Part shown: in pieces, positions 39,556 through 52,391 of the stretch | How positions within the stretch are numbered: the stretch's first letter is position 1 | Layout: each line of letters begins with the position of its first letter | Source: Ifrita kowaldi | Lineage: Eukaryota > Chordata > Aves > Passeriformes > Cinclosomatidae | NCBI GenBank assembly: GCA_013398055.1 | Contig: VZRS01001447.1 | Span: forward strand, 336,266 to 400,265 | Length of the DNA: 64,000 bases | Direction of reading: 5' to 3' | Notes under the pieces: generated by a model | What the model was told of the DNA's origin: nothing | What the model saw: only the letters and a program-made list of their open reading frames with translations | Databases searched by the model: none | Program-made: the position numbers and the translations under genes

Positions 39556-40926
39556 CTAAAGGCTTCTAAAGTATATTCTTCAAAGAAGCTCTGTCTTATG
39601 TTTATTAACTGTAAAATGAAGCAGTAATCTCCACACCACGCACCTAATCAGATGAAAAACATATTGGTTTTTTTTTATTTTAGTTGTCAAAGAAAACCTG
39701 TCACTGTCTCTGCTTGTGGTATAAGTTGTCAGTTAACAGCTATTAGCAAGTTAAGTCTTGGGGAGCTAAGAATCTGCCCTACAGATTATGTTCCTGAAGC
39801 TGAGTATATTATTAACCACAATTAAGTACAGCCTAGGTAATAATGCCTGAAACCTGGCTCAATTCACTCTTATTCTGGAGCAGGTAAGTGGGAAGCTAAC
39901 ATCTGGATGAGCTCATGGCATGGCAATACCCTGGGTAGTCTGGTAGTGAGTAAGAATGTGCTTAAAGAACCTGTTCTCAGGGCTCATATTCTTGACATTT
40001 AAATTACTCAGGACTTTATAAAAGATTTCAGTTGGAGTTTTTCTCTGAGAACATGCTTAATTAATCCACATTCTGATGACAGTGCACCAGTATGGGGACA
40101 GATCTGGCTACAGCCTCATTCACCACCCTTCCTACCATGCAGATAGTCCTGGTAAATAATATCTTGGAGGCAATATCAAAGTATTCTGAACAAATTTACC
40201 ACTGGTAAGGCCTGTTTTGATGAAAAAAAAAAATAACCCAGACATCATCTTAACACAGGACTAGCTCAAAAAGGATCCAATGCCTTTATGACCAATTATG
40301 GTCAAAGAAGCTTTTGTTTTGATAATAGCAGGTTTGACGATAGCTGTCTCCAGAAGGAGGATGTAATGTTTCCTATATGACATACCTCCTGTATTGTGTC
40401 TTGTTTTCCTGTGTTCTCTCTTTTCCAGGTTCTATTTGCCTCTCAAATCTTTTCTTGGGTGATATCCCATTTTTGTTCTATTGCTTTTTGTCTTTAGAAT
40501 AGCAGACCATTTACACTATGCATTAGAAAATTGTTGCTTTTATGGATGTTCTGTCTCCTGTGCTAAGGAGCAGAAAAATTAATTTACCAATCTGACAGGA
40601 TTGAGATTAAATGTGAAGGACTCTCTTAAATATCCAACTCAACAACAAAAAAAAATCTGTTAAAGAAACCTTAGATATTTGGCACTAGGGTTTTTCTTGT
40701 TTGGTATAAGTACATCTAGGGCTAATGATGAATGATTCATCATGAATATTCATACATGTGAGACAAGGATTATGAATACATATTTTCTTTGCTCTACATC
40801 CTAGGTATTTTATATTCATATAGTTTATGTAGAGTTGGGACAGGTGAGAAGAGTGCTCACCTACATGTTCTGGAGGGGGAAAGTCAAATACGCCAAACTA
40901 TTCCCAGTATGCCAGGTGAAGCTACC

Positions 40927-40955
40927 TCTGCTGCACCTAGAGGAGGTGCAGCAGA
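40927..40955. other. Inverted repeat, 12-bp perfect arms, 5-nt loop
   Basis: The arm TCTGCTGCACCT (40927-40938) is followed by a five-base loop and then its exact reverse complement AGGTGCAGCAGA (40944-40955). The stem is GC-balanced and would be stable in RNA. It is too short for a typical microRNA precursor and the symmetry does not continue outside the arms. Confidence 0.7.
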
Positions 40956-42742
40956 TCTCTTGTGTGTCCTGAACAATCACTACCAGATGGAAGGAGATAG
41001 TTAATGGGAGTGGCATGAGAAAAGAGCAGAGGCTGTGCCCAGCAGACAAAATGTGTCTAGCTATCTCATCACAATTCTGTCACTGCAGGGTGTATTCCAG
41101 GTACAACGAACACTTCACAAGGCAATGGAAAAAAATCCCCATGCCGCAGGATGCCTTTCAAAGTTCATGTGTGTCTTTTCCTTGGAAAAGAGCTTGTTTT
41201 TTCTCTACATTACAAGTATCTCAAAACTTCTTAAAACTGCACAAATATCACAGCAGATAAAACCTTTATCTGAGCAGAGAAAAGGGAAGGGGTGCACAGC
41301 CCTGTGGATTCAACCACACCATGAGATAGTTGTCTATGCCATCCTTCCAGAGCTTATGGATGGATCTCTGAAACACCTCTACCCATCTCATTAGATGTCT
41401 GATTGCACTCAGTACAGTGTGGTCTGTGCGGAGTGTGAATCCTCATCTCTACACAGCTGAAATCACAGATGTTAATTATTTTGGAGGCAAATATGGACAT
41501 CTCAGTATAGAGAATGGTTTGTAAACCAGTGAAGGTGAGTATATACCTCTGGCAGTAATCATTCTGCATGAAGCCAGCTCACATGGATGGTAGTTGGTAG
41601 CAGTTCATTTCTGTCTGAGAACCTAAAATTTCTCAAACAAAGCTACAATAAGGCTTTTCAGTGCTCAGGCACCACTCTTACCACGGCCTCAGGACCCTGC
41701 TCTGACTTTCCCACTGGCATGGCCAGGCATGCCCTGGCATGCTTGCCCTTAAGAACACCTGTCAGTTTCTTCCAGATGTTCCCACTACAGCTCTCACAGC
41801 CCAGAAACCTGGGCAGGACTGATAGCACATGAGAGTCAGGCACGTTTGTACCCATACGGCATCCTTTTTTATTGCTTTATTGGACACATCTATTGAAAGA
41901 ACATATTTTTAGGAATCAAGTTTCATTTCTGAATAATTACATATATTAAAATAAACTGAGTAAGTGAATTCCAATGAATAATTCAGGCAGCTGTAATATC
42001 TGAATGTATAATCTGCCAGAGTGTTACATGATCTTATTTCCACTTGATTCCTGAAAGGAAGTGCCTTACAAGCAGTGGTACATAAAGTTGTCTCTAAACA
42101 CAGACACCATCCATCGTAAACGTTTAATGTCCAATCATGAATTACAGCACCTGTTTTAAGTGATCAGCTACTAAAGGATGTATATAAAAAAAAAAGAGGA
42201 CGGAAATAGGGGTTTCTTTCAAAGAAGATTATTTCCTGCTGTTGAATTTCTGCATCTCAATAAAGTGCCAGTTTCAGTCTTTGTTCTTGCAGCATCTACT
42301 GTATATATAGCTGAAAACTGAAACAAAGATCTTAGCACAGAATTTCAGTTACAGTACCAAGTATTTTGACCTCATTTTGCATGCACAGTGATTTCAAGTG
42401 TTAACTATCTGTTTACATGTGATATACTACAAAACAGGGCCCACAAACCTTTGTTCCCTTTGTCAACGTTTTTTTCATCAATCTTGTCTACTATTATAAT
42501 TGCTTTTAGTGTTCCTGATAATTTGTAAAATGTCATATTTATTGTACCCACCCATATTCACCTGCAAAAAATATATTCCATAGATCCCCTATGAAAAATT
42601 CCCTCTAATCTGAATAATAACCTAAGAGTTAAGTGACAGATAATGAACAATGAAGAGTCAGCAATAACTGGTAAAAGTCAGTGCCTTACTAAAAATAAAC
42701 AAAACAGAGAGGAAAGTAAAAATAATAGGATATAACAGAGAA

Positions 42743-42773
42743 GGGGGGGAGGGGGGAAGTGGGACAGTTTTGG
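42743..42773 (+). other. G-rich tract, possible G-quadruplex
   Basis: A run of seven G, one A, six G, then AAGT and GGG. The seven-G run can supply two G-tracts with a one-base loop, so four tracts are available. It lies in AT-rich DNA with no promoter evidence. Confidence 0.5.
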
Positions 42774-43116
42774 AATGATTCACATGCAGAAAAATGGGGA
42801 AAAATTTACAGTGGATCTGTTTCTCAGGGAGTTTGGTCCAAGTCTCACTGGCAAAAGTGAAGAGGCAGACTTCAGAAATATGAAGCAAGGAGAAAGACAT
42901 AAAAAAAATGGAGTGAGGGGAAGGACTTCATGCCACTTTTTCCTTTTGGCCTTTATACTCTACACACATTTTCCTTACCCTTACTCATACACGTTCGTCT
43001 GGGGGAAATGTTGGGATTGGGAAGTGATCCATGAGAATGAAGCAGCTTGAAAAGCATTATATTAGTCTGTGGAATAAGTAATACTTCAACCAAGTGAAGT
43101 AATGGAAACCACTTCA

Positions 43117-43218
43117 CCCAAGTCATTTAAAATTGGACTGAATAAGGCACTGGAGATTATGCTGAAGGGAACAATTCTGCATTGGCAGGAATATGGACAA
43201 GATGACTTAATAGATCCA
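43117..43218 (+). mobile_element. Ancient CR1 LINE, 3' end, plus strand
   Basis: The sequence follows the 3' UTR of an old CR1 lineage shared with turtles and crocodilians: 'aaattggactgaataaggca', 'ctggagattatgctgaaggg', 'aacaattctgcattggcagg', 'atggacaagatgacttaata' and 'gatcca'. The terminal 8-mer is gone and divergence is high compared with the 7.46 kb copy, which marks an insertion older than the avian radiation. Confidence 0.6.
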
Positions 43219-46200
43219 GTGTCCATGTGCCAAATCCTGAGATCCGGATCCAGTTTTTATTACTCTATCTTTACTCAACTTGAACTTCCATTCACGTTAT
43301 TGGGAGCTCATTCTGACACAAGGAAAAAATAACCAAGGGCTTCAGGATTTATGTGTAAAACTGTGAATAAAACTTAACTTGTTGCATAATAATTATGAAG
43401 TGTGAGGGCAAAAATAATGGATCTATACAGAGCACTCCTTGAATTATTCCTAAGAGTCTGAGAGAAAAATTACAGTTTATCTAGTTTAATTGGTTAAGAC
43501 TCACCAGAATCAGTGAAAACCCTACTGCTCATTTGAAATATGTCTCTGTGTGTATATCATGCTGTTCCTGAAATGGGTGAAAATACTTGTGAATAAAATA
43601 TTGCAATGAAAATTAAAGTTTAATTATGCTTTTTCTATTTAAGCATGGGAACAGTGTTAGATGCTTACATTAAAAAAACATATAATGCAAATATAAGCAA
43701 CAGCATTTTTTCCTTTTCTTCATTAAATATCACTGTGGCATTTCAATGGAAGTGGTAGAAGGTCTAGGGTAAATGGAGTCTATTTTCCTTGGTGGAGAAA
43801 TGTGTGTAAAGGAATCAAGGCTCTTCAGAGATTCTGCTTAACTCTGTTTTGTTTTAGTTTTACAGAAAAATAGTACTAATTAAACCAAAATTAGTCTATA
43901 AATGCTATTAACACATTTAAAATGAGAGATTTGAGTGTTCTCTAGGGACAGAGATGTATTATGTACAGAGGGGTTGGTTTAGATGCAGTTAAATAGTTCC
44001 AATTTTCACTTCATTCCCGTTCACACCTGTCGCCTGCTTAGGTTTTTCCTGGCAAGAAAATGGCAAACGAGTTCTCCCTGGCACACTATAGAACGATCAT
44101 AGACAGAAAAATCAAAGGCCATATTGAGTGTATTGGGGCAGGGGGTGGAAATCAGAAAGATAGCTGAGGCAGCAAATTCTACATTTTGTAATATATAGAG
44201 ATACATATTATTTATATTAAATTTTCCAATATGGATGAGAGGTTTGGGAACTATAGGACAGTGGAATTTTTTCATTCCCATTAAAAAAAGACATTTTACT
44301 AGCTGGTTGGGGTCTTATTAAAATTTTTACACCATACTGAAAATTTTAAGAGAGGCTTTCTAATATTCATGGTTTTAGGAATTCTTGTTTATGCCTATAC
44401 TAAGCACTAGTCTGTATGAAGGGATGAGATTTTTCCCGCATCTTTTTGGACTAAGTTTATTGCCCAACACTATAAGGCTACAAAAAGTCATGTGCATCCT
44501 CAGAATGGGAAGAACAGAAATTTTATCTGACTGTTTCTTTCTTTTCTCTTTTTTTGATGGTTTTCTTTGGGGATCTTTTCCTAGATCTACATAGAAGCTG
44601 TAGGCAACCTGACATATTATCTTTAAAAATAGCATGAAATCAAAGTGAAACTCATTAGTGAGCATACACAGATATGGGGGAAAGAGCCCTGGTTGACCAA
44701 GGGCATGGGGAACCAGGAGGGAAGATGTGCAGACATTGCATTAAAACTTCACGAAGACCAAAGCATGTATCAGGTCATCCCGCAGGCTCTTCAAGTACAA
44801 CACAAAAAGAGTAATTGCTGACTACAGAGCTTATGGTCTATACAATGACCAGAACTGCTACAGTCCTCCCCAGCTTCAGCTATACCCTGTAGATGCACCT
44901 GATTTCTTGGACCATCATTATTTTTAAAACAAATAAAATGTCTCTCTGCTTCTTTAGGTATGGAAGGCATTGCTCTCACAGTATGCTTCATCTGGAACTG
45001 TATTTAAGTAAACTCAAGAGAACTTTATACAGGCAATGCAAAATCATGTGTGATTTTTTTTTTGTTGTTGTTTCAATAGACAGGCCTTGAGTAATGTCAG
45101 GGTTTATGGCTTTTATTTTATTTGGAGGGACTACTTTTTAACGGAAGCAGGAAGCAGTCTTTGGACACAGTAAGTCACAATGTATAAATAGCTCTACTGA
45201 GAGTATAACAAAGACTCTTTTGTGCTCTTTTACCAGCACGGCCAATCACATATGCAACTTAGTAACATAAAAATACCTCATCCTTACTTATGATACCTAT
45301 ATCTTACAAAAAAATTATTAAGACATCCATTTAGAACTTCTATCAAATGCACATTATTTTCTGTGCATTTCTTATGAGAAGTCATACAGAAGCTGAAAAT
45401 ACTTTCTTTAATAACTGTAGAGAAATACAAGAAATTTGCTGTTGTTTGATTACAAAGTAGAGCATACAGTTAATTCATCTTAAATTGGAATACATTTGTG
45501 GAAATATGCTTCTCCATATGGTTTCATATTTACTTCTGCAAGGTGAATACAGTGACGGTATTTTTTCAAATTAGAATCCACGATTTTTTTATTAAATCAA
45601 AACCAGTGGAGTTTCTACTTAGCAAGCATTCTGGACCTCATTTTAAGCCATTTTAAGGAGGTCTGAAGTTTATTGGATTTTAAATACATCCTTCTCTCCA
45701 TCAAGAGTCTTTTAAAGGATCGTTTAATCTGTCTAATTTACATTCAGGAATTTCATTTTACATGCCAGGCTCTGGGACTGTCAAATCCTTTGGCTTTTCA
45801 TTCTTATCAAACATAATAAAGCAATCATATATAACCAGTAGGATGTATTTTTTTGATTTTTATCCAAATATCATTTTCAAATCCAATTTAGGTCATATAG
45901 GATACCAATTTTGTACCGTTAAGAAGTTAGATGGATTTTCCAAAGGAAGATTATCAGTAGTAAGTATAAACATATGTCAGTTCATTAACTCTTTAAATAA
46001 AATATCCAGCACATCAAACTTCAATCTCTCCCATGCTTTCAAATAGGACAATAGGTCCTACTTGAGGCTCTGTAAAGTCCTGATACAAAAACTCCCCAAG
46101 CCAGTAGAAATCATTGGCTTTCCTATGGGGTTTGTAGTTGGGCAAACTCCAATACATCCAATCATTTTGCTGAGTGGGCTTGATCACATTTTGAGATTTG

Positions 46201-47155
46201 GGACAGATAAGGATCCCTTGCAGCCTATTCCAGCCACTGCTTAGAATGGCTTCCAGTAAAATATTCTCTAGTTGCTTCATAACTTAAAGTGTTATTATGT
46301 CCTACTTACAACCGAGGACAGAAGGTAAATTTGCCTGTTGTCAGTCAATCATTTCTCTTCCACTTCTCCTCTGCAAATATAACACTGCATTTTTACCTAA
46401 GAAGCTTTGCCCCATTTGGTCAAAATCAATACAGCTTCTACACAAGAATTTGCATTTCTTAATCACGAGGGGGTTTTTTTCCACTGTTATGATAGAGTTT
46501 AGGGAATATTTTTTTCTTCCTGTACTTTGAAAATGAAAGGTTGTTTTATTTCCAACTTTAGGAGCAACCAAACCTAAATCCATACTAATCCCAAAAGTCA
46601 AGTAATGACTAATGACTCCTTAGAAGTAGCACTAACATCACCAATTACTTTCTTCCTCTGCTTAGTGTGATGCAAATTGATACAAACTAATAAAAGTGGG
46701 TTTGATTTCCTTGTGCAAGTGAATTAGATGGCACCAAAAAACAGTAATATACCCAACTTCAATTAAGTGCCAAGCATTTTATTCCTTGTACACACAGAAT
46801 ATTTTAAGATTAATAATGTATTCACATATTTCTTAGGCTTAGTGAAAAAATGAGTCTGTCTTTAGAGGAACTTTGACTTTAATGGGGTTAGATGGGGATT
46901 CTACTAAATCCAGTACACAATTCTCATTAACACAAGCCAGGTGAAGTTTCACTGTTACCTAGATGAAAGTAAAGGCTATTTCATAGAAGTCCTTATCTCA
47001 CGTACATGAATCTGTTTGGACATATAGAATGAGGACAATCCCTCCTTTTCTCAGTCTTCAAACAAAAGGAAAAAGCAGACTGACATTGCTGGTTCTTCAA
47101 GAAATTGCTACATCATTAAATCAATATTTGCTAATTTTTCAACCCCTCTTTTCTG

Positions 47156-47173
47156 CAGCCAGCCAGCCAGCCA
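47156..47173 (+). repeat. (CCAG)n short tandem repeat
   Basis: About four and a half copies of a CAGC/CCAG tetramer (CAGCCAGCCAGCCAGCCA). It is a short microsatellite and a likely polymorphic site. Confidence 0.75.
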
Positions 47174-50100
47174 TATAGTACACATTTGGTCTTGAGCCCA
47201 GTCCGTCCCATGTCTTATAATGATAGTGAAAATCATTTAGAAGGCTACACCATTTATTTTAAATGCAGGGATAGCGTGATTTGTCAAACAGACAACAGCA
47301 CTTCTCAGCACCTTTTCACAAAAATGGAGCACAATTTTCCGTCTTAAATACATTCAGATCCAAACATTCAAAATCTTTTAAGCAACCACATCTGTGGTCT
47401 TAAAGTAAAATGTGAATAATAACTCAGAGTGCTAAGCCTGTCCCACTAGCATGGCCCTAAGTCAGAGGGACCTCATAGTAGCCTTTTCCCTAGGGACAAT
47501 GAGAAAAGGCAGCAGGATTCAAAACATCTTCCTGCGTCTATCCATAAGCAATTAATCTGCTCTGCCTTGAACAGTCAGCATACTAACCTTTATGTCAGCT
47601 CACTCGTAGCAGCTGGTTGTTATTGTTCTCCACTAGAACTTTTGCTCACCTCCCATTGCTATAAGCCAATTCCTGCCCCCAGTGACAGAGAGAAAAGGAA
47701 AGTAAGCACCCAGGTGATGCTCACATGCTATTGTCTGGGCTTGCATGGACATGGGGAAAACCTCGATATTTGTCCATCTCTAGGTCTCTCCCAGTGTAAA
47801 GGTGGTTAGGACAGCATAGTGTCAAACTCCCTCCAGAGCCTGTGGGCCAATATTCATCAAAGTCAAATATATCTCAGTAAGTAAAAGTATGATCTGGAAT
47901 CACATTGAGTGGTATGGAGTCATCAACAAACATACAGGGCTGGAGAGATAGCCCTTCCCAAATACATAACCTGGGATTTTCATATTGCACCTCCTGGGTA
48001 TAGTAGTGTTTGACAAGATTTATGGAACTGAATCCATCAGGAAAAGAGAACACACAGGTTTAATAGCAACCCGTCATGAGTCAGGTCAGAGAGACATGGA
48101 GACTTGATTGCGGTTTCAGGGTAGGCAATGTCCACAGTTCCTGATTGCATTTTCATCAGCTGCAATTTAGAAAGTCTTTATCACCTCCACCAGAACGGAA
48201 AATAAATATTAAAAAATTCACTTCAGTATCTCACAGTATCCACACTTCAACAATCTAGTAAATAAGATTCATTTTACATTCACACTTGAATTATTGTTAT
48301 TCAGCCAACAAAAACAAAATATGAAGCCCTACTGAAGAGCAGTTTTAATTTGATAGCATTTCTGAAGTGTCTGGGGATATCTGCTGTCTATGAATGCTGC
48401 ATAAATTCTGCCATTGTTTTCTACAGTACTGCAAAAGGAGAACTTCCAAGTGTTGTTCACAGCAGGAAATGCCTTCAGCCTATTTCTACCCACAACCAAT
48501 AATTCTTAAGTTAATATCTGGTGGGCCCCTCCAAGCATTTCGAAATTGTGTGCTTTCTTGAGTGGTCTGGTAAGGACCATATGACCTACAAAACTACCTA
48601 TGGTAGTGTGAGTTGTGCCAACTTATAATGACGTGTTCTCGTGTCAGTTTTGTTTACTGTATCAGTGATGCAAGTTGTCATTAGGAAAAAAAAGTAGCAT
48701 ACAGCAATTAAAAGAGATTTTTTCTTTGTATGCCTTTTTTCTCTTTCTTTGCAATAAAAAAAAAAAAACTTACTCTGATCACTGCTGTCCTATTCCTCCT
48801 CCATCCTTCCTCAAATCCCTCAGTCATAAAGTGTTGATGGTATTCACCAAGATTTAGAATACAAGAATTTTCTACTTCATTTATCACTGCATTAAACTTG
48901 CTTCCCTTCCATAAGAAAGTTTTGTACTACCTACCATATCATTATACAAGACCAGTCTTGAAATATCCCTGCATTTATAAACTTTTTATAGGCCACAATA
49001 CAAAAGAGCTTATATGCAACAACAGACTGTAAATCCAGTAATTATGTTAACAATAATTAAGCTATTAAGGGATATTTACAAAGAATTATGAAAAACAAGG
49101 CATAAGTAGCATGTTTATATATTTAAATGGATATATTGATCCAGACAAAAGATAATGAAAGGTGTGCTGATCATCTCATTTTCATCTTGTCCACCAATAT
49201 TTTGCACCTTTCAATCCAGTCTACTTCTATTGCTCATAAGCAGAACTTGACGTGTTGAAGTGGATGACTGTGACAATTTATGCTAGCTGAGTAACTGATT
49301 CTAAATTTCTAACCACACTTCATTTAAGATTTAATAATACACATCCTACCAAATAAATCTATTTGATATTATGAAAAGTGTATTAGGAAGCTAAACTAGA
49401 TAATTTCTAAAGCATTTGGGTTTATTTTTTAAGGAAATGTGCATGGTGGAAGATACTTTTATTTACTAAAGTGCATTTTTTTCTATGAGCTTTTTAAAGT
49501 TCAAAGGAATAAGAACCCAAAACCCACAGAGTAAAAGATGAAACATTAAATTCTCATTGTGGTGTACACTAGAGTCATTTGGATGATTATGCAAAAAAGG
49601 AATTTTCAAGCTACTGTCCTGTTCTTTACATTTTAGCATTAAATTTGGGATAATGCATTTCAGAAGCAGACAATGCCCACTCAGTTAGACAGAGATTACC
49701 TTAAGTCTTCTTTATGAAAAAACAGGGAGAAGCAGGAACCTTAAGCTCACAGTTATGTCGGTTTAAACGTGCTGACCCCGTTTGTGTTTCGCTGCACTGG
49801 TGCCAAGAGCTTTGCTATGATTTGAAAGGTCAAAGATTGGAGAAGATAGTCCTTACAGATTGTGTTCTTATTTCTGGGTATTTGGTCATAGTACTCTAAA
49901 TGTTCACCAAATAGACCTGGATTTATATTTTTCAGATTCCATTCTTTAGAAAAGAAAGAGTCGCCTTCTTTCAATTCATAAGGATAAAAAAGTCAAGTCA
50001 AAGTACAAAAGTACAATTTTTCAGTGTGTCTATTCTATCCTTATTTGTTCCATTTTTGAGTGACTGAGCATTTGATTCAGCTCAGGCAGCCACCACTCCC

Positions 50101-50325
50101 AGTTCCTGAGCCTCAGCCAGGTCTCTCAGGCCCATTCACAATTCCAGCACTAAATTTCCATAATTATTTTATTTCCTTAATCTTCCCAATGGCTGGTTCA
50201 GCCCCAGGTGGGCCTCATTCCTCTCCAAGTTCAATAAGACAGTCTCTTACTCCCTCTGCTCTCCTGTCTCCTCCAATTTTGATTTTTGTTGGCAGCCTTA
50301 CAGTATCTCCTGTCCTCTCTCTTAT

Positions 50326-50358
50326 GCACACACAAACACACATATGCACGCACACACA
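50326..50358 (+). repeat. Imperfect (CA)n microsatellite
   Basis: GCACACACAAACACACATATGCACGCACACACA: a CA dinucleotide tract with several interruptions. Open frames that cross it gain alternating Cys/Val or His/Thr runs, which shows that they are artefacts. Confidence 0.75.
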
Positions 50359-51022
50359 ATAGATGGGAAATACCATTTGGAGAAAAACAATGGCAAGTTG
50401 CAATTTTCCACACCTAGAAAATAACCAAAAGCTGGGAAAGAACAAAAAAGAGATTACGAGGGAGAAAAGAGGACGACAAAACTGTAAATAAAGAAAAGGG
50501 GGGGAAAAAGAAGAGTTTGAATATATCACAGTGAAAGAGTGAAAAAAAATATTACTCATATGTATAAGGGTGAGGGGATAAAAAGTAAGCTACACTGGCA
50601 CTGAGAAGATATAAAATAGAAAAAGCTTAAGCCCCAAATAACCTAAAGCTCAATGTAGCTTTGCAATTTCTACTTCTCTGCCCAAAATTTCTGTCTCCAG
50701 AAGTGTTGAAAAAGATGCAAAAAACTCCAACCAGTTCAAGCTTATTGTCTCAGTCTTTGCTTACCACACAGTATTCCCAAAGCTGAAAATGTTAAATGCC
50801 TGAGCTTTCCCTCAGCTTTTTCCACGTTAACCTGGAGTGCAGTATGTGTCATTATGCAAGTGTTATGCTGCATGCTACACCCAGGTGTAGCATCTAACTG
50901 CAGTCTTCAGAGACTAAGTCTGTCGGCTGCAGCTTAATAAACTATTTAAATACATGGCTGATTCAAGCCAATGGCTGTGTCTAACCTGTAGAAGTCGGGT
51001 GTGCCTCCGAGCCCCTACAGCC

Positions 51023-51071
51023 GTGTGTGTGTCTGTGTCTGTGTGTCTGTGTCTGTGTGTGTCTGTGTGTG
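51023..51071 (+). repeat. (TGTGTC)n compound microsatellite
   Basis: About 49 bp of alternating TG and TGTC units. It produces a false Cys/Val/Ser-rich frame on the plus strand and a His/Thr-rich frame on the minus strand. Confidence 0.85.
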
Positions 51072-52391
51072 CCCCAGCTGCACCCTGGCTTCTTGCTCAC
51101 TCCCTTGAAGCCTTCGCCCCCACATCCCAGTTTCCGGCCCAGCCAGGTCCCCCCTGGATGATCAAGGACTTGGTTATGGAGCACACCCCACAGCTCAGAC
51201 AGAGCCTCTGGGAGTCATTGAGTGTTATGTTTGCAGCAGCCTGAAGCAGAGCTTTGACTCAGGGTAATTATCTTGTGAGCTGAGCCTTGTACGAATATTG
51301 TCCACTAATAGTTTTGCTGTGAAAGAGCATATCTTTTCTCACTCTCAAAGCAGAAATAAGTTCAGTTCATTTTTTAAAGAAATTACTTTAACAGCTTGTG
51401 CCATATTCAGGAAAAGGAATATAAGCACACACCAGGGCCAGTCTGGTAACAAAGGACACACATTGGTTTAGTAAAAGCAACCAGAGCACTCACATGGCCA
51501 CGTCGCCATGCACTGCACTGAAAGTGTGCTCATAGGTGTCAGTAGTTCATGCTTGGCCATCTGTATTTTGTCAACAATAGCAATTCACTTTTTAATGAAT
51601 GTTTAAAGTCTCAATTCCCACAGGAGTAACAGCTACAGAGAGCATCAGCTATTGCTGAAAGAACAGGGATTCTAGGAATAAACAGAATATTGTGGAATGG
51701 CAAATGGTAACCAGTGACCTCATTATTCTGGAAAATGTCTCTTTTTGAACCACAAGGAACTCTGACAATTGTAAAGGCTTAGTCTTGAACAGTGGAGTTT
51801 TGCAGAGATAGAGTGAAAGCAAAATTGAGCCCCCTGTGTACTTATGGCAGTTCTTTATTATGTGCCATAAATTATCATGTTGTGTTGTGTTTTGCTTTAT
51901 CGTTGTTGCATCTTTATTAAAGGTGGGCCAGAAATAAAACACAGATGTAAACATACCTGCACTTCCAAGGCACTTGGCTGAAGTTAAGAGCACAGCAGCT
52001 GAAAGCCATCCTCAGCATGTATTCTTCTAGAACATTTATGTTCTTCTTCTCTTAAAGTGAAAAACAAAGAAAACATTTAAAATAGCAAATAAAATCTTGC
52101 TGTTGTAAAATAATTATGTATAATGTTGTTTGCTACATTTTAAAATAATCTGACCACATAGGTATGGGTAACGATTCTGACTTTAAAGAGGAGAGCAATT
52201 TTGCTCTCTAGCCTGCAGAATACTAAGAATGCAGGACACATTCTTGTCCTTAAGTCTAGGGATTTCCTTTGTTTAGGCTTATTAGGTGAATTACAGACTG
52301 GTGTCTTGCAGTCAGACAGTGAGGTCTGCACTGGATTATTGAGTTGTAGGACACAAAACCATATAAAGAAAGAGATGTCATTATTCCAACG

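Larger units (their letters stand above)
36569..43116. other. Anonymous non-coding DNA with several consensus splice donors
   Basis: No gene was recognised. Two more AGGTGAGTAT donor words occur at 39138-39147 and 41533-41542, plus CAGGTAAGTG near 39.88 kb. The stretch also holds a 12-bp-arm hairpin at 40.94 kb, a T/G tract at 39.52 kb and a G-rich tract at 42.74 kb. Open frames reach 119 codons (41035-41394 plus) but resemble no known protein. Confidence 0.5.
43219..52391. other. Anonymous AT-rich non-coding DNA
   Basis: No gene or RNA gene was recognised in about 9.2 kb. Open frames reach 114 codons without recognisable domains. The contents are simple repeats (a CCAG run at 47.16 kb, an A-run at 48.76 kb, CA at 50.33 kb, TGTC at 51.02 kb) and possibly an old decayed repeat just after the CR1 end (about 43.26-43.35 kb), which was too weak to list. 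Confidence 0.55.

Noticed and set aside
46014..46280. 88-codon minus frame with Trp- and Tyr-rich content
   Set aside because: It looked possibly transposon-derived, but no motif or repeat family could be recognised.
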